Positions 1 through 7,579 of a stretch of 43,962 nucleotides of DNA are shown here, piece by piece. Origin of the DNA: a bacterium (GTDB lineage: Bacteria > UBA6262 > WVXT01); assembly GCA_035530055.1 (NCBI GenBank), contig DATKVN010000021.1, forward strand, positions 1-43,962. Reading direction: 5' to 3'. The position numbers were made by a program, and so were the translations under genes. Position 1 is the stretch's first letter, and each line of letters starts with the position of its first letter. The notes beneath the pieces are model-generated. The model made no database searches. It worked only from the letters and a program-made list of their open reading frames with translations, and was not told the origin of the DNA.

Positions 1-1821
1 CATCTTCGATAATTTCTGATTATAGGCGCTACTTCCCACGCTATCGGTATGTCCCTCAATAGAGACCTTATTGAGAGGGTACTCTTTGAGCACTCTTATC
101 GCCTGCTGTATAGCAACGTAACCATCTTCACGCAGAACAGACTTGCCTATGCCGAAAAGGACCTTTACCGAGAAAGTAATCTTTAACCCTCGCTCCTCTT
201 CTTCTACCTTTATCCCTTTCCCAAGTTTGGGTAATGGTATTTCCACGTTCAATTTTTTAGAAGAAGAGGTTCCCTTATTCCAGGCAACGTCATAGACGAC
301 TAATTTTACCCTATATTCGCCGGCAGGAATAGTTGTCTTATAGTAATCGTCTTTACCATCCCAGACAATAGATTGGGGAGGTGGTTCTTCGGCCTTAAAA
401 GTTTTCGCCAGCTTCCCCTGTTTATTGTATATCTCAACCATCCAGCTTCTTATCTCGTTGGCATCTTGTGCTTTAAGCTGGAGAGTCACTGTATCATCTA
501 TGCCATCGCCATTGGGAGAAAATGCTCCTGTAGTAATAATAATCTCAGCCTTGGGTAAAGTATTGTCAACTAAAGTCGTTGTCCATTCAGACTTTGCAGG
601 CAATCTCCCCCACTCCTCTGTCTCTATCTGACAAGTATATAGTCCATCAGGAACTATCTTGCCTTCTGTATCAGTTCCATCCCAAGCGATAGAGATGGGT
701 AAAATCTCTCCGGACTTTCTTGATATAATCGCACCGTCTTTATCTTTGATTCGAAATTTCCACTCCTCTACTTTCTCTAAATTCTCACCCGCTATTACCA
801 GTTCAGTGACATCGTCCATTCCATCATTATTGGGAGAGAAAACCCCGGGATCAGCCTGTAATATAATCTTTACCGTGGGGAGTCTTCCTGCCTTACCAAA
901 TCTGTATCCCAAAGAGACCATATGAGTTGTTCCCAGAGAAGCATACGGTGCCCACGCATAATTCGTTAGAAGTCCCCTCCAACGTAAGCCTGCGCCCACT
1001 CTCAACCCGGCTAAATTGCTCAAGCCCGTTTTTTGTAAGTCATACTTATATCCCGCTCTAACTGCAAAAGTCTCCAGCAAAACATGCTCAATCCCTAACG
1101 AGAAATTAAAATTCCCCTCTATAGGTTTATTTGCATCGAGGGCAATTGAAAGGTCGACTCTCTCCTGGGAAAATTTAATCTTACAAGCTAAACCGGCTTT
1201 GATATTTATAGGCAGCTTCTCACCCCTCATCTTTGTCCCCAGGTTCTGCCCAACCAATCCAAAGGAAAATGAACGGTTAGGGGTGGAAAGCATAATTCCC
1301 ACATCAGAGGAAAAAGCAGAAGCTTTATTTCGGTCGATTCTACTCTCTAATCCCATTAAGTTAAAGCCGAAACAGAAGGACTTTGACACGGGGAGACCAT
1401 AAGCCAAACCTCCGTAAATATCGTATACAGTAAATTTGCCCTGCGTTTCTCCTCGTATTATTTTGTCCATTTTGCCCATATGGAGATAAGAGGCGCTAAT
1501 CCCCAGAGTCCCCAAAGATATAGGGTGGATGTAACCCAAAAATTCATGGCTTATATTACCCAGCCAGAAAGTGTGCATTGTCTCTAATTCTGGATTAAAA
1601 ACGAAAGCCAATCCTGCCGGGTTCCAGTGCATTGCGCTCACATCATCGGCTAAAGCACAGAATGCTTCTCCCATTCCCATAGCCCGGGGGCTAAAGTTCA
1701 TGTTCAGGAAGTTCCCTGTGGTAGTGCCTATCCCTGATGAGGAGAAAACTGAATTTGGAAGATATGCTACGAAAAGAAGAACAATTAAGAAAATAAAACC
1801 AGACTTAGCTGGTTTGTTCAT
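1..1821 (-). CDS. PorV-like outer-membrane barrel with two FlgD-like domains and an OmpA domain (3' end cut by window)
   Basis: The reading frame starts at the ATG at 1821 behind a strong GGGAGG ribosome site and is open for 607 codons to the window edge, so the C-terminus is missing. A signal peptide (about residues 1-28) is followed by a region typical of PorV/UPF0164 barrels, with the motif SPRAMGMGEAFCALADD and then WNPAGLA, extending to about residue 320. Two Ig-like units follow, each opening with the signature FSPNxDGxDD and carrying a WDG..D..G motif, as in FlgD-type and gliding-type domains. The last visible part is an OmpA-type peptidoglycan-binding domain (IEGHTDSVGSSAYNQKLS). The inferred role is an envelope protein linking an outer-membrane barrel to peptidoglycan. 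PorV relatives act in type IX secretion, but that role is not shown here. The next gene upstream also has a FlgD-type domain. Confidence 0.85.
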   Translation of the reverse strand, partial: MNKPAKSGFIFLIVLLFVAYLPNSVFSSSGIGTTTGNFLNMNFSPRAMGMGEAFCALADDVSAMHWNPAGLAFVFNPELETMHTFWLGNISHEFLGYIHPISLGTLGISASYLHMGKMDKIIRGETQGKFTVYDIYGGLAYGLPVSKSFCFGFNLMGLESRIDRNKASAFSSDVGIMLSTPNRSFSFGLVGQNLGTKMRGEKLPINIKAGLACKIKFSQERVDLSIALDANKPIEGNFNFSLGIEHVLLETFAVRAGYKYDLQKTGLSNLAGLRVGAGLRWRGLLTNYAWAPYASLGTTHMVSLGYRFGKAGRLPTVKIILQADPGVFSPNNDGMDDVTELVIAGENLEKVEEWKFRIKDKDGAIISRKSGEILPISIAWDGTDTEGKIVPDGLYTCQIETEEWGRLPAKSEWTTTLVDNTLPKAEIIITTGAFSPNGDGIDDTVTLQLKAQDANEIRSWMVEIYNKQGKLAKTFKAEEPPPQSIVWDGKDDYYKTTIPAGEYRVKLVVYDVAWNKGTSSSKKLNVEIPLPKLGKGIKVEEEERGLKITFSVKVLFGIGKSVLREDGYVAIQQAIRVLKEYPLNKVSIEGHTDSVGSSAYNQKLSKM

Positions 1822-1830
1822 ACCACCTCC

Positions 1831-2277
1831 CTATTTTAAAACGACAACCTTTACGGTCTTTGAAGATTTACCAATTTTGAGATTGACCAGATATACTCCG
1901 CTTCCTACAACCCTGCCCTTATCGTTCCTCCCATCCCATTGTAAGGGCACGGTAGGTTCCATTTCTGTTGTGTTTTCCACTAATGTCCTTACAAGTTCTC
2001 CATTGATTGAATAGACTCTAATAGTTGCTCCTTGTTCGGTCACTTTGTAGTATATCCTGGTGTAGCGATCAGCAGAGTCTGCGGCTTCGGGATTAAAGGG
2101 GTTATTCCATTCAATTCTTAAGACAATTCCGCCGGAAGAACTAAATTGTCCCTCGGGGCGGACTTCTACTAATGCTTCTTCTACCGGTTGTGAAAGCATA
2201 TCTTCCGCCACTGAAGGAAAAGAGAAAAGACTAATTATGAATAGATTAATCAGAATAAACCCAGGCAAATTTCGCAT
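1831..2277 (-). CDS. Secreted protein with C-terminal FlgD-type Ig domain
   Basis: This 148-residue protein has a clear signal peptide (hydrophobic residues about 5-20, then SVAED). It then has a short region with NPFNPEAADS and a C-terminal module of about 70 residues: IRVYSINGELVRTLVE, WDGRNDKGRVVGSGVYLV and a final run ending VKVVVLK. That module matches the FlgD Ig-like fold, which overlaps in pattern with the C-terminal sorting domain of type IX secretion cargo. It ends 9 bases before the start of the PorV-like gene, so the two are probably co-transcribed. It has no catalytic motif. It could be a structural partner of the neighbouring barrel or a small surface protein. The family call is fairly safe but the function is unknown. 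Confidence 0.75.
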   Translation of the reverse strand: MRNLPGFILINLFIISLFSFPSVAEDMLSQPVEEALVEVRPEGQFSSSGGIVLRIEWNNPFNPEAADSADRYTRIYYKVTEQGATIRVYSINGELVRTLVENTTEMEPTVPLQWDGRNDKGRVVGSGVYLVNLKIGKSSKTVKVVVLK

Positions 2278-2304
2278 TCTTTCACCTCTCTTTCTCGAAA
2301 ATTG

Positions 2305-3687
2305 CTAGATGGATCTGAAGAAAGCAATTATCATAAAGTATGAAACTAACATACTGAGAAAACCAACGAGCAGTCCCACCTTTAACCATTGAGAGAAAGC
2401 AATTTTGACATTAAGTTTTTTCTCCAGAATACCCAATGCAACAATGTTTGCAGTCGAGCCTATCATCGTGATATTTCCTCCAAAACAGGCGCCAAACAGT
2501 ATTGCCCACCATACAGGTTTTAAATTGGAACTGAACATATGTAGGCTTTTAACTATTGGGACATAAGAGGCAACAACAACAACATTATCAAGAACACCCG
2601 ACAATAGTCCGCTAGAAAATAGAATTGAACCCAATAGAATCTTTGGATGATTTCCTATAATACCCAAAATTTTCTTTGCCAAAATATTGCCCACACCGGA
2701 TGCCTGGACAACGCCTGCCTGGGCAAATAGGAACATGAAAAATAATAGCGAATTCCATTCAACTTCGTGCTCTACGTAGTATCTTGCCTTATCATGCCGA
2801 TATATCATAACTATTCCTGCAAAAATGACCGGTAGCATTATCAGCATTGAATTCTCGCCCAGCTGAAACAGGATTTCCATTCTCCTGTGTAACGCAATAA
2901 GCAATACCATAACGCCGAAGATTAACATACTGACTTTCGTGCGAAAATCCGGAGGAATAGAAATCAGGTACAAAAAATTCTTATTTTCCTGATGCGTCTC
3001 TAGTTTCAAAGAAATCTCTTTTAAATAACTCCTGTATATTATACACAGAATAAATATGGTGAGACCAAGAGCAAGAATCGACACAGGTAGAGCAAAAGTT
3101 ATGAAGTTTTCAAAAGAGAGTTTGCTACGCGCTGCAATCAGAATCCCTATGGGGTTACCTAATACGGTGGAAGCTGAGCCTATGTTCGTTGCTAACACTG
3201 AGGAAATAACCATTGGCAGAGGGTCAACTTCCAGAAAACTACAGATTTCAAGGATGACGGCCATCATTACAATTATCGAGGAAATTTCCCCCATGAGTCC
3301 TGATAACAACGCCGAAACAAGCATCAAAAGAATAAAAAATTTTCTCCCACTGAGCTTCTTCAATCTTAAAAACATTGTTACCAGCCAATGAAAAAACCCA
3401 GCATCCTTCATCATACCCACCACTATCATCATTCCGATTAGAAAAATAATAACATCCAGGGAGGCGAACTTCATAAAATTTTCTAAGTCGATTGCGTGAA
3501 TCAGAAGAAGAAGACCACTGCCTATGAAAACGAAACTTAATCTGAAATCCCAGAAAAATAGTGTCCCCAGAATTGATACTAAAAAAATAGAGATGATGAA
3601 CGACTGTCTCAGAGAAAAACCAGCAAGGAAACTTAGAATTCCCAAAGTTAAAGAAATCAAAACCATAAATAAGATTTTCTTTGCCAT
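2305..3687 (-). CDS. ArsB/NhaD-type ion transporter (IT superfamily permease)
   Basis: The 460-residue protein is almost entirely hydrophobic with about 11-12 predicted membrane segments. It carries two related half-signatures typical of the ion-transporter superfamily: NIGSASTVLGNPIGI in the first half and GGNITMIGSTANIVALG in the second. Proteins of this group include ArsB (arsenite), NhaD (Na+/H+) and dicarboxylate or citrate carriers. Length and motifs fit ArsB/NhaD best, but the substrate cannot be read from sequence. No arsR or arsC lies nearby, which argues against a dedicated arsenic operon. The ATG lies one base after the stop codon of the 44-residue MnmE-N-like ORF, suggesting translational coupling. 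A role in sodium cycling alongside the probable Na+-ATPase in this window is an inference. Confidence 0.85.
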   Translation of the reverse strand: MAKKILFMVLISLTLGILSFLAGFSLRQSFIISIFLVSILGTLFFWDFRLSFVFIGSGLLLLIHAIDLENFMKFASLDVIIFLIGMMIVVGMMKDAGFFHWLVTMFLRLKKLSGRKFFILLMLVSALLSGLMGEISSIIVMMAVILEICSFLEVDPLPMVISSVLATNIGSASTVLGNPIGILIAARSKLSFENFITFALPVSILALGLTIFILCIIYRSYLKEISLKLETHQENKNFLYLISIPPDFRTKVSMLIFGVMVLLIALHRRMEILFQLGENSMLIMLPVIFAGIVMIYRHDKARYYVEHEVEWNSLLFFMFLFAQAGVVQASGVGNILAKKILGIIGNHPKILLGSILFSSGLLSGVLDNVVVVASYVPIVKSLHMFSSNLKPVWWAILFGACFGGNITMIGSTANIVALGILEKKLNVKIAFSQWLKVGLLVGFLSMLVSYFMIIAFFRSI

Positions 3688-3688
3688 A

Positions 3689-3823
3689 CTACTTCCCTGT
3701 GAAGCAAGCGGCGCCTTTTAAACAAAGTTTGCCTTTTCCGCTTAAGCGCACTATGCCGATGCCACTTTTCCCTATCAGTGTAGAAATTGCCACTATAGCA
3801 TCGTCATCAAAATAGTTCTTCAT
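3689..3823 (-). CDS. 44-residue ORF resembling the N-terminus of MnmE
   Basis: A short open frame between the propeller protein and the transporter encodes 44 residues, starting at the ATG at 3823 behind an AGGGGG ribosome site. Its core, DDAIVAIST then GIGIVRLSGK, matches the extreme N-terminus of the full MnmE at 34498-35979 (EDTIAAIST then FGIVRLSG). In my hand alignment 15 of 23 residues are identical. In MnmE this stretch is the first strand and loop of the N-terminal domain that binds a formyl-tetrahydrofolate cofactor. No GTPase domain follows: a stop comes one base before the transporter ATG. It could be a decayed mnmE duplicate, a coupling leader peptide, or a small functional protein. 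Similarity is clear; function is unknown. Confidence 0.6.
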   Translation of the reverse strand: MKNYFDDDAIVAISTLIGKSGIGIVRLSGKGKLCLKGAACFTGK

Positions 3824-3835
3824 CTTACCCCCTAA

Positions 3836-5986
3836 CTACGGAATAATTTTCTCTTTGGTATTGAAAATCTGAAAGGCTTCGGGAAAAGCTGTGAAATTCA
3901 GTTGAGGCATTATAATTCCCCCATAACTGTTTTGCTCGTCATAGTCGCTTTGCCCGCCCTTTAGATTAGTCGTTGTTTTAATCCATTTAACACTAACAAG
4001 ATTCCCGTTATTATCTTTCTTAAGTTTCCCTTTCCTGATATCCTCAAGCTCGAATACGACCACACCTTTAGTGGATGATTCGGCCATAGTCCGGCCGGGA
4101 TCCTGGGGGCTGGCAAATAAAAAAATCCGGCCATTCTCCTCAACCAAGCTTGAGCCACTAAAATAGTACGCTCCAAATCTTTGGGCATCCTCATTCTTCA
4201 GAAGAGTGCCCATATATCTCCAGGTTTTGCCATGGTCATAAGAAGCAATCAAGATTATCCTGGCTATATTCTGTTTATTAACAAACTTATGGCCTTGCAG
4301 GCTTAGATATAGAACTCCGTCTTTATAAATCGAGCCGGGTTCAGTATATACAAAAAGATCTTTTAAGTCCGGGTGCAACTGGCTCAAATTGATCCTTGTC
4401 TTGTGCGGTTTGAGCGGAAAGGGTCCGGCACCAAATAAAGGTATCTCTTCTGACCATTTTCCTGCGGGGTTGCTTGAATATTTGTATGCAACCCAGCCAT
4501 ACTGAAGCACTCTATTGCCTGCTCCGGCACCTGGATCGTGTTTTGCAAAATATTTATGCCAAAATAATTTCCACTCTTTACCTGGATCATCAGGGTCATG
4601 AACCAGCGTGGAAACCTCGTTCCACCAGGAGCCATCTATTACTTTATTGTTAAGCCTGACCGTGTCATCAACTGAAGAATTAATTGTCTTCACGAACGTC
4701 CATGTTTTACCGTGGTCAAGAGTTTTTGCCAGGTTAGTGCGGATATATTTCGGCGCGTCTATGCTTGAGTACGTCATCCAGCCAACAGAACCATCTTCAT
4801 TATATTCCACTGAAGGGTCATATATGCCGTTAGTGTTAACCTCACCAATAATTTTGATTTTTTCATAATGACCGCCAACTGCCGCCTCTAAATCTGGTTG
4901 CCTTCTGCCCGAAGTGTCTATCTTCCGGGCTGAAAACATAATTCTTGCATCTTTGTCTGAGCCTTCGCCCGGGAAAAAAGAAGGATGGAAATATAAGTAT
5001 TTCCTAGAAAAAGGTGCTTTCCTTCTTCTACTTCCATCGGGACGCATAGTATGGATTTCATTTAACCATTTTCCAGAGTTATAAAGAATTATACGATCAC
5101 AAATCAGTAACCTCCCGTCACTGGACCAGGAAGGCACAGCCTCCAGTGCAACTTTAGCATCTTTGGGAATATATTTTTTAGAAAGGTCCTTTAGTTGTTT
5201 TGTTTCAACATCTACAACTAAAGTATGCCAAATGCCCCTTTGTTTCATTTTACGCATAAAAGCTACTTTAGAGGCATCAGGTGAAAGCTTAGGGTCATTA
5301 TCCTGCATCTCCGCTTTCTTGGGTGTCTGGGCAAGAAGCTCAAGACCGCTGCCGTCATATCTCATTCTCCAAATGCCTCTTTTTCTGTTCTTAATATCCA
5401 TTGCCGGAAACACTACCCACTCACCTACCCAGTGAGGGTCTGTAGGGATAATGTGGTCAGGAATGGGAAGTTTTGTAATTTCTTTTACCTGTATATTATC
5501 ATCGAGAATAATATGGTTAATCTGAGGCCGGCCCTTTTCGTTAGGGCTGGAAACATAGATAATGCCTTTACCGTCAGGAGTCCAGTAGCTGTTTGCCGCC
5601 ATTCTGTCTTTCTGGTGCGGGATTAGCGTCCTCACATCAGTCCCATCTATCCGCATAATCAGGACTTCGGTTCCTAAGTACTGCTGGCCTTTCCTGTCGT
5701 AATTAGCCTCGTTCTCGGTTGCACAACCGTCCTTGCCTCTATTAGTATAGCGGGTAAAAGTAACCCAATTTTTATCCGGTGAAACTCTTGCATGGGTCAT
5801 CTGCTGCCAGGAATTTGTAATTAGCGGCTTCATATTTTTGCCGTCTAAAGTAGCAGTGTAGATACCAAATGCTTCGCTATCAGGGTTATTTTCGCAAAGA
5901 GCTTTCTTGGAATAACCACTAATTAAAGCTACCAGGGCTGTCGTCATAACTATCAGTATTATGACAAAAATATGGTTTTTCTTCAT
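3836..5986 (-). CDS. Exported two-propeller protein (TolB-like N-terminus, sialidase-type Asp-box C-terminus)
   Basis: The 716-residue protein starts with a hydrophobic signal or anchor segment (about residues 5-25). The first half (about 40-370) has repeated units of the TolB/PD40 propeller type: IYTATLDGKNMK, VSPDKNWVTF, WTPDGKGIIYVS, LSPDASKVAFM, WSSDGRLLI. The second half has two Asp-box motifs, TLDHGKTW near residue 423 and SYDHGKTW near 582, as found in sialidase/BNR-type propellers. A region near 544-560 (FVYTEPGSIYKDGVLYLS) reads like another blade. Glycan binding or hydrolysis is possible, but I could not identify the arginine triad of a true sialidase, so enzymatic activity is not claimed. 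It precedes the MnmE-N-like ORF by 12 bases and follows tRNA-Ser by about 20 bases. Confidence 0.75.
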   Translation of the reverse strand: MKKNHIFVIILIVMTTALVALISGYSKKALCENNPDSEAFGIYTATLDGKNMKPLITNSWQQMTHARVSPDKNWVTFTRYTNRGKDGCATENEANYDRKGQQYLGTEVLIMRIDGTDVRTLIPHQKDRMAANSYWTPDGKGIIYVSSPNEKGRPQINHIILDDNIQVKEITKLPIPDHIIPTDPHWVGEWVVFPAMDIKNRKRGIWRMRYDGSGLELLAQTPKKAEMQDNDPKLSPDASKVAFMRKMKQRGIWHTLVVDVETKQLKDLSKKYIPKDAKVALEAVPSWSSDGRLLICDRIILYNSGKWLNEIHTMRPDGSRRRKAPFSRKYLYFHPSFFPGEGSDKDARIMFSARKIDTSGRRQPDLEAAVGGHYEKIKIIGEVNTNGIYDPSVEYNEDGSVGWMTYSSIDAPKYIRTNLAKTLDHGKTWTFVKTINSSVDDTVRLNNKVIDGSWWNEVSTLVHDPDDPGKEWKLFWHKYFAKHDPGAGAGNRVLQYGWVAYKYSSNPAGKWSEEIPLFGAGPFPLKPHKTRINLSQLHPDLKDLFVYTEPGSIYKDGVLYLSLQGHKFVNKQNIARIILIASYDHGKTWRYMGTLLKNEDAQRFGAYYFSGSSLVEENGRIFLFASPQDPGRTMAESSTKGVVVFELEDIRKGKLKKDNNGNLVSVKWIKTTTNLKGGQSDYDEQNSYGGIIMPQLNFTAFPEAFQIFNTKEKIIP

Positions 5987-6006
5987 AAAGCGATCGATTT
6001 TCTAAT

Positions 6007-6096
6007 TGGCGGAGAGAGGAGGATTCGAACCTCCGATCCCGAAATCGGGATAGCGGTTTTCGAGACCGCCCCGTTCAACCACTCCGGCATCTCTCC
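6007..6096 (-). tRNA. tRNA-Ser (anticodon CGA), CCA encoded
   Basis: On the minus strand the gene folds as a class II tRNA. The acceptor GGAGAGA pairs with TCTCTCC, the anticodon stem GCGGT/ACCGC encloses the loop CTCGAAA (anticodon CGA, reading UCG), and a long variable arm pairs TCCCGA with TCGGGA. The T-arm is GGAGG-TTCGAAT-CCTCC. The discriminator is G, as expected for serine, and CCA is encoded. The long variable arm and G73 support the identity. Confidence 0.95.
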
Positions 6097-6102
6097 ATAA
6101 AA

Positions 6103-6549
6103 TTATCTACCTTTGAAAAATTCGAAATGACTTTTAATTTCTGGATGGGCTTCCAAATAGTAAATCTCAAATACTCTAAACGGCACAAAGAGTATAATTC
6201 CGAGCATAATCCCGATTGCCAACTTCCCTATCTCCCAGCGCGTAATCATAAGATAGATAATATAGAGAGTTGTCAGAATCATTATCGAGTGGCTTATCTG
6301 GGCAGGCATCGTCCTGGAAGACCAATCGAATAAAAAAAATCCCCCTGCTCCATAGAATAGAAGGAAAGGGATGGAAATATTCATTAATATTTTCTTCCCA
6401 AAAATCAGAGCAAATACTACAAACATCTGGATGAGAGAAGGAATATCCGTCATAACCCAGGAAATAAAATTGTATTTAAGAAAATAGAGGAATATGAATC
6501 CCGCCAATCCAACACATATCCCATTTGCAAAAATTAAAAAAAATTTCAC
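6103..6549 (-). CDS. Hypothetical integral membrane protein
   Basis: The 148-residue protein is largely hydrophobic, with about four or five predicted membrane spans (residues about 3-25, 36-50, 57-75, 87-105 and 110-128) and a short charged C-terminus (EAHPEIKSHFEFFKGR). I see no family motif. It lies between two tRNA genes and starts 22 bases from the 3' end of tRNA-Arg, so it is probably transcribed with them. I do not recognise it. Confidence 0.6.
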   Translation of the reverse strand: MKFFLIFANGICVGLAGFIFLYFLKYNFISWVMTDIPSLIQMFVVFALIFGKKILMNISIPFLLFYGAGGFFLFDWSSRTMPAQISHSIMILTTLYIIYLMITRWEIGKLAIGIMLGIILFVPFRVFEIYYLEAHPEIKSHFEFFKGR

Positions 6550-6570
6550 TCCTGATCCCTATAAATTTAA

Positions 6571-6642
6571 AGGGCTCAGAGGGAATCGAACCCTCACACC
6601 AGGGTCCGCAACCCTGTGCTCTATCCGTTGAGCTATGAGCCC
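6571..6642 (-). tRNA. tRNA-Arg (anticodon GCG), CCA not encoded
   Basis: The minus strand folds with acceptor GGGCTCA/TGAGCCC, D-stem GCTC/GAGC with a loop containing GGAT (A20, an arginine identity element), anticodon stem CAGGG/CCCTG and loop TTGCGGA, and T-arm GAGGG-TTCGATT-CCCTC. The anticodon reads GCG, specific for CGC and CGU. Bacteria normally use ACG (inosine-modified by TadA) for these codons, so GCG is unusual. The discriminator reads U and no CCA follows. Its form is otherwise normal and class I. Confidence 0.9.
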
Positions 6643-6677
6643 ATGATTTTACGCTCTGCCACTCCTGTCATTATATT

Positions 6678-6707
6678 CCTCCCTCTCGGGAGGACTCCAG
6701 ACCTCTT
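6678..6707. repeat. Dispersed hairpin repeat, CCTCCC/GGGAGG family
   Basis: The unit CCTCCCTCTCGGGAGG followed by ACTCCAGACC forms a short perfect hairpin. Near-identical units occur at 32241-32270 and, inverted, at 42522-42550. All three are intergenic. The rest of the gap 6643-6752 holds no gene; it includes a REP-like CTGCTACTCC at its right end and a TATAAT-like box (minus strand, 6670-6675) that could serve tRNA-Arg. Confidence 0.7.
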
Positions 6708-6752
6708 TATAATTGAGAAATAATGGCGCGGAACTATTGCTCTGCTACTCCT

Positions 6753-7571
6753 CTATTTATTTAACATTTCTTCTATTTTATCTAAAAGGACCTTCTTTCC
6801 GAATGGTTTGCTTATGAAATAGCTCGGGCCTTCTGGCTTTAAGGTCTCGTATAACTCTTTATCTTTAACTAAACCCGAATTAAAGATTACGGGCAGATTG
6901 AGAAATTCAGGCTTCTCCCTTAACCTTTTAACACTCTTATAGCCGCTCTGCCCGGGCATAATCACATCACAGATGATTAAGTCAGGTCTCTCTTTTTTGA
7001 CTTTTTCTATCAAATCCAGCCCATCTTTAGCCAGGATTACTCGATATTTATCTTTGAGTAAACTTTTCAATAACTCTCTCACATCTTCATCATCATCTGC
7101 TATAACAATCTTTTTCATTATGGCTGTAGCCTCACTTTTCTTTTTGATAGGAGCTACCTTTGCAGTTTGACCACCTGGAGGGGCTACTCTGGCTTCCTTC
7201 CTTTTAAGGGATATCTTTCCTAAGGCTTTCTCCACTACTGTTAAAAATTGTTCTCGAGAGAAAGGTTTGGGAAGATACCCTACAACGTTCAATTCCTTCA
7301 TCTGCAGGTCGAACCCTGCTATTGTGGCTATAATTATAGGGATATTTCTGGTAGCCTTGTCCTTCCGAATTCTCTTTATCATCTCGTAGCCGCTCAACCT
7401 GGGCAGGACATAATCCATTACAATTAAATCGGGCTTCTTTGATTGGGCAAGTTCCAGCCCCGACTCTCCATTTCTGGCTTCGATAAATTCAACATTGAAT
7501 CTTCTCAAATGCACCTTCACTAAGAACCTTGCATCAATATCACTATCTACAATAAGTACTTTCTTGGGCAT
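6753..7571 (-). CDS. Tandem two-receiver response regulator
   Basis: The 272-residue protein contains two CheY-like receiver domains and no DNA-binding or enzymatic output. Domain 1 (about 4-118) has the acidic pair at D9/D11, phosphoacceptor D53 in MDYVLP, T83 and K102 in PKPF. Domain 2 (about 153-270) has the acidic cluster IADDDED, phosphoacceptor D202 in CDVIMP, S232 and K255 in SKPF. A flexible linker rich in K, P and A joins them. All canonical phosphorylation residues are present, so both domains should be active. It is the last gene of a run with the LysM-FecR protein (8 bases upstream) and a sensor kinase, its likely phosphodonor. Output is probably by protein-protein interaction or phosphorelay. 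Confidence 0.9.
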   Translation of the reverse strand: MPKKVLIVDSDIDARFLVKVHLRRFNVEFIEARNGESGLELAQSKKPDLIVMDYVLPRLSGYEMIKRIRKDKATRNIPIIIATIAGFDLQMKELNVVGYLPKPFSREQFLTVVEKALGKISLKRKEARVAPPGGQTAKVAPIKKKSEATAIMKKIVIADDDEDVRELLKSLLKDKYRVILAKDGLDLIEKVKKERPDLIICDVIMPGQSGYKSVKRLREKPEFLNLPVIFNSGLVKDKELYETLKPEGPSYFISKPFGKKVLLDKIEEMLNK

Positions 7572-7579
7572 TTCTTAAC

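Noticed and set aside
2305-3687. Dedicated arsenic resistance operon
   Set aside because: No arsR, arsC or arsA lies nearby; the permease family includes many other substrates.
6023-6056. Hairpin TCCCGAAATCGGGA as a dispersed repeat
   Set aside because: It is the long variable arm of tRNA-Ser.
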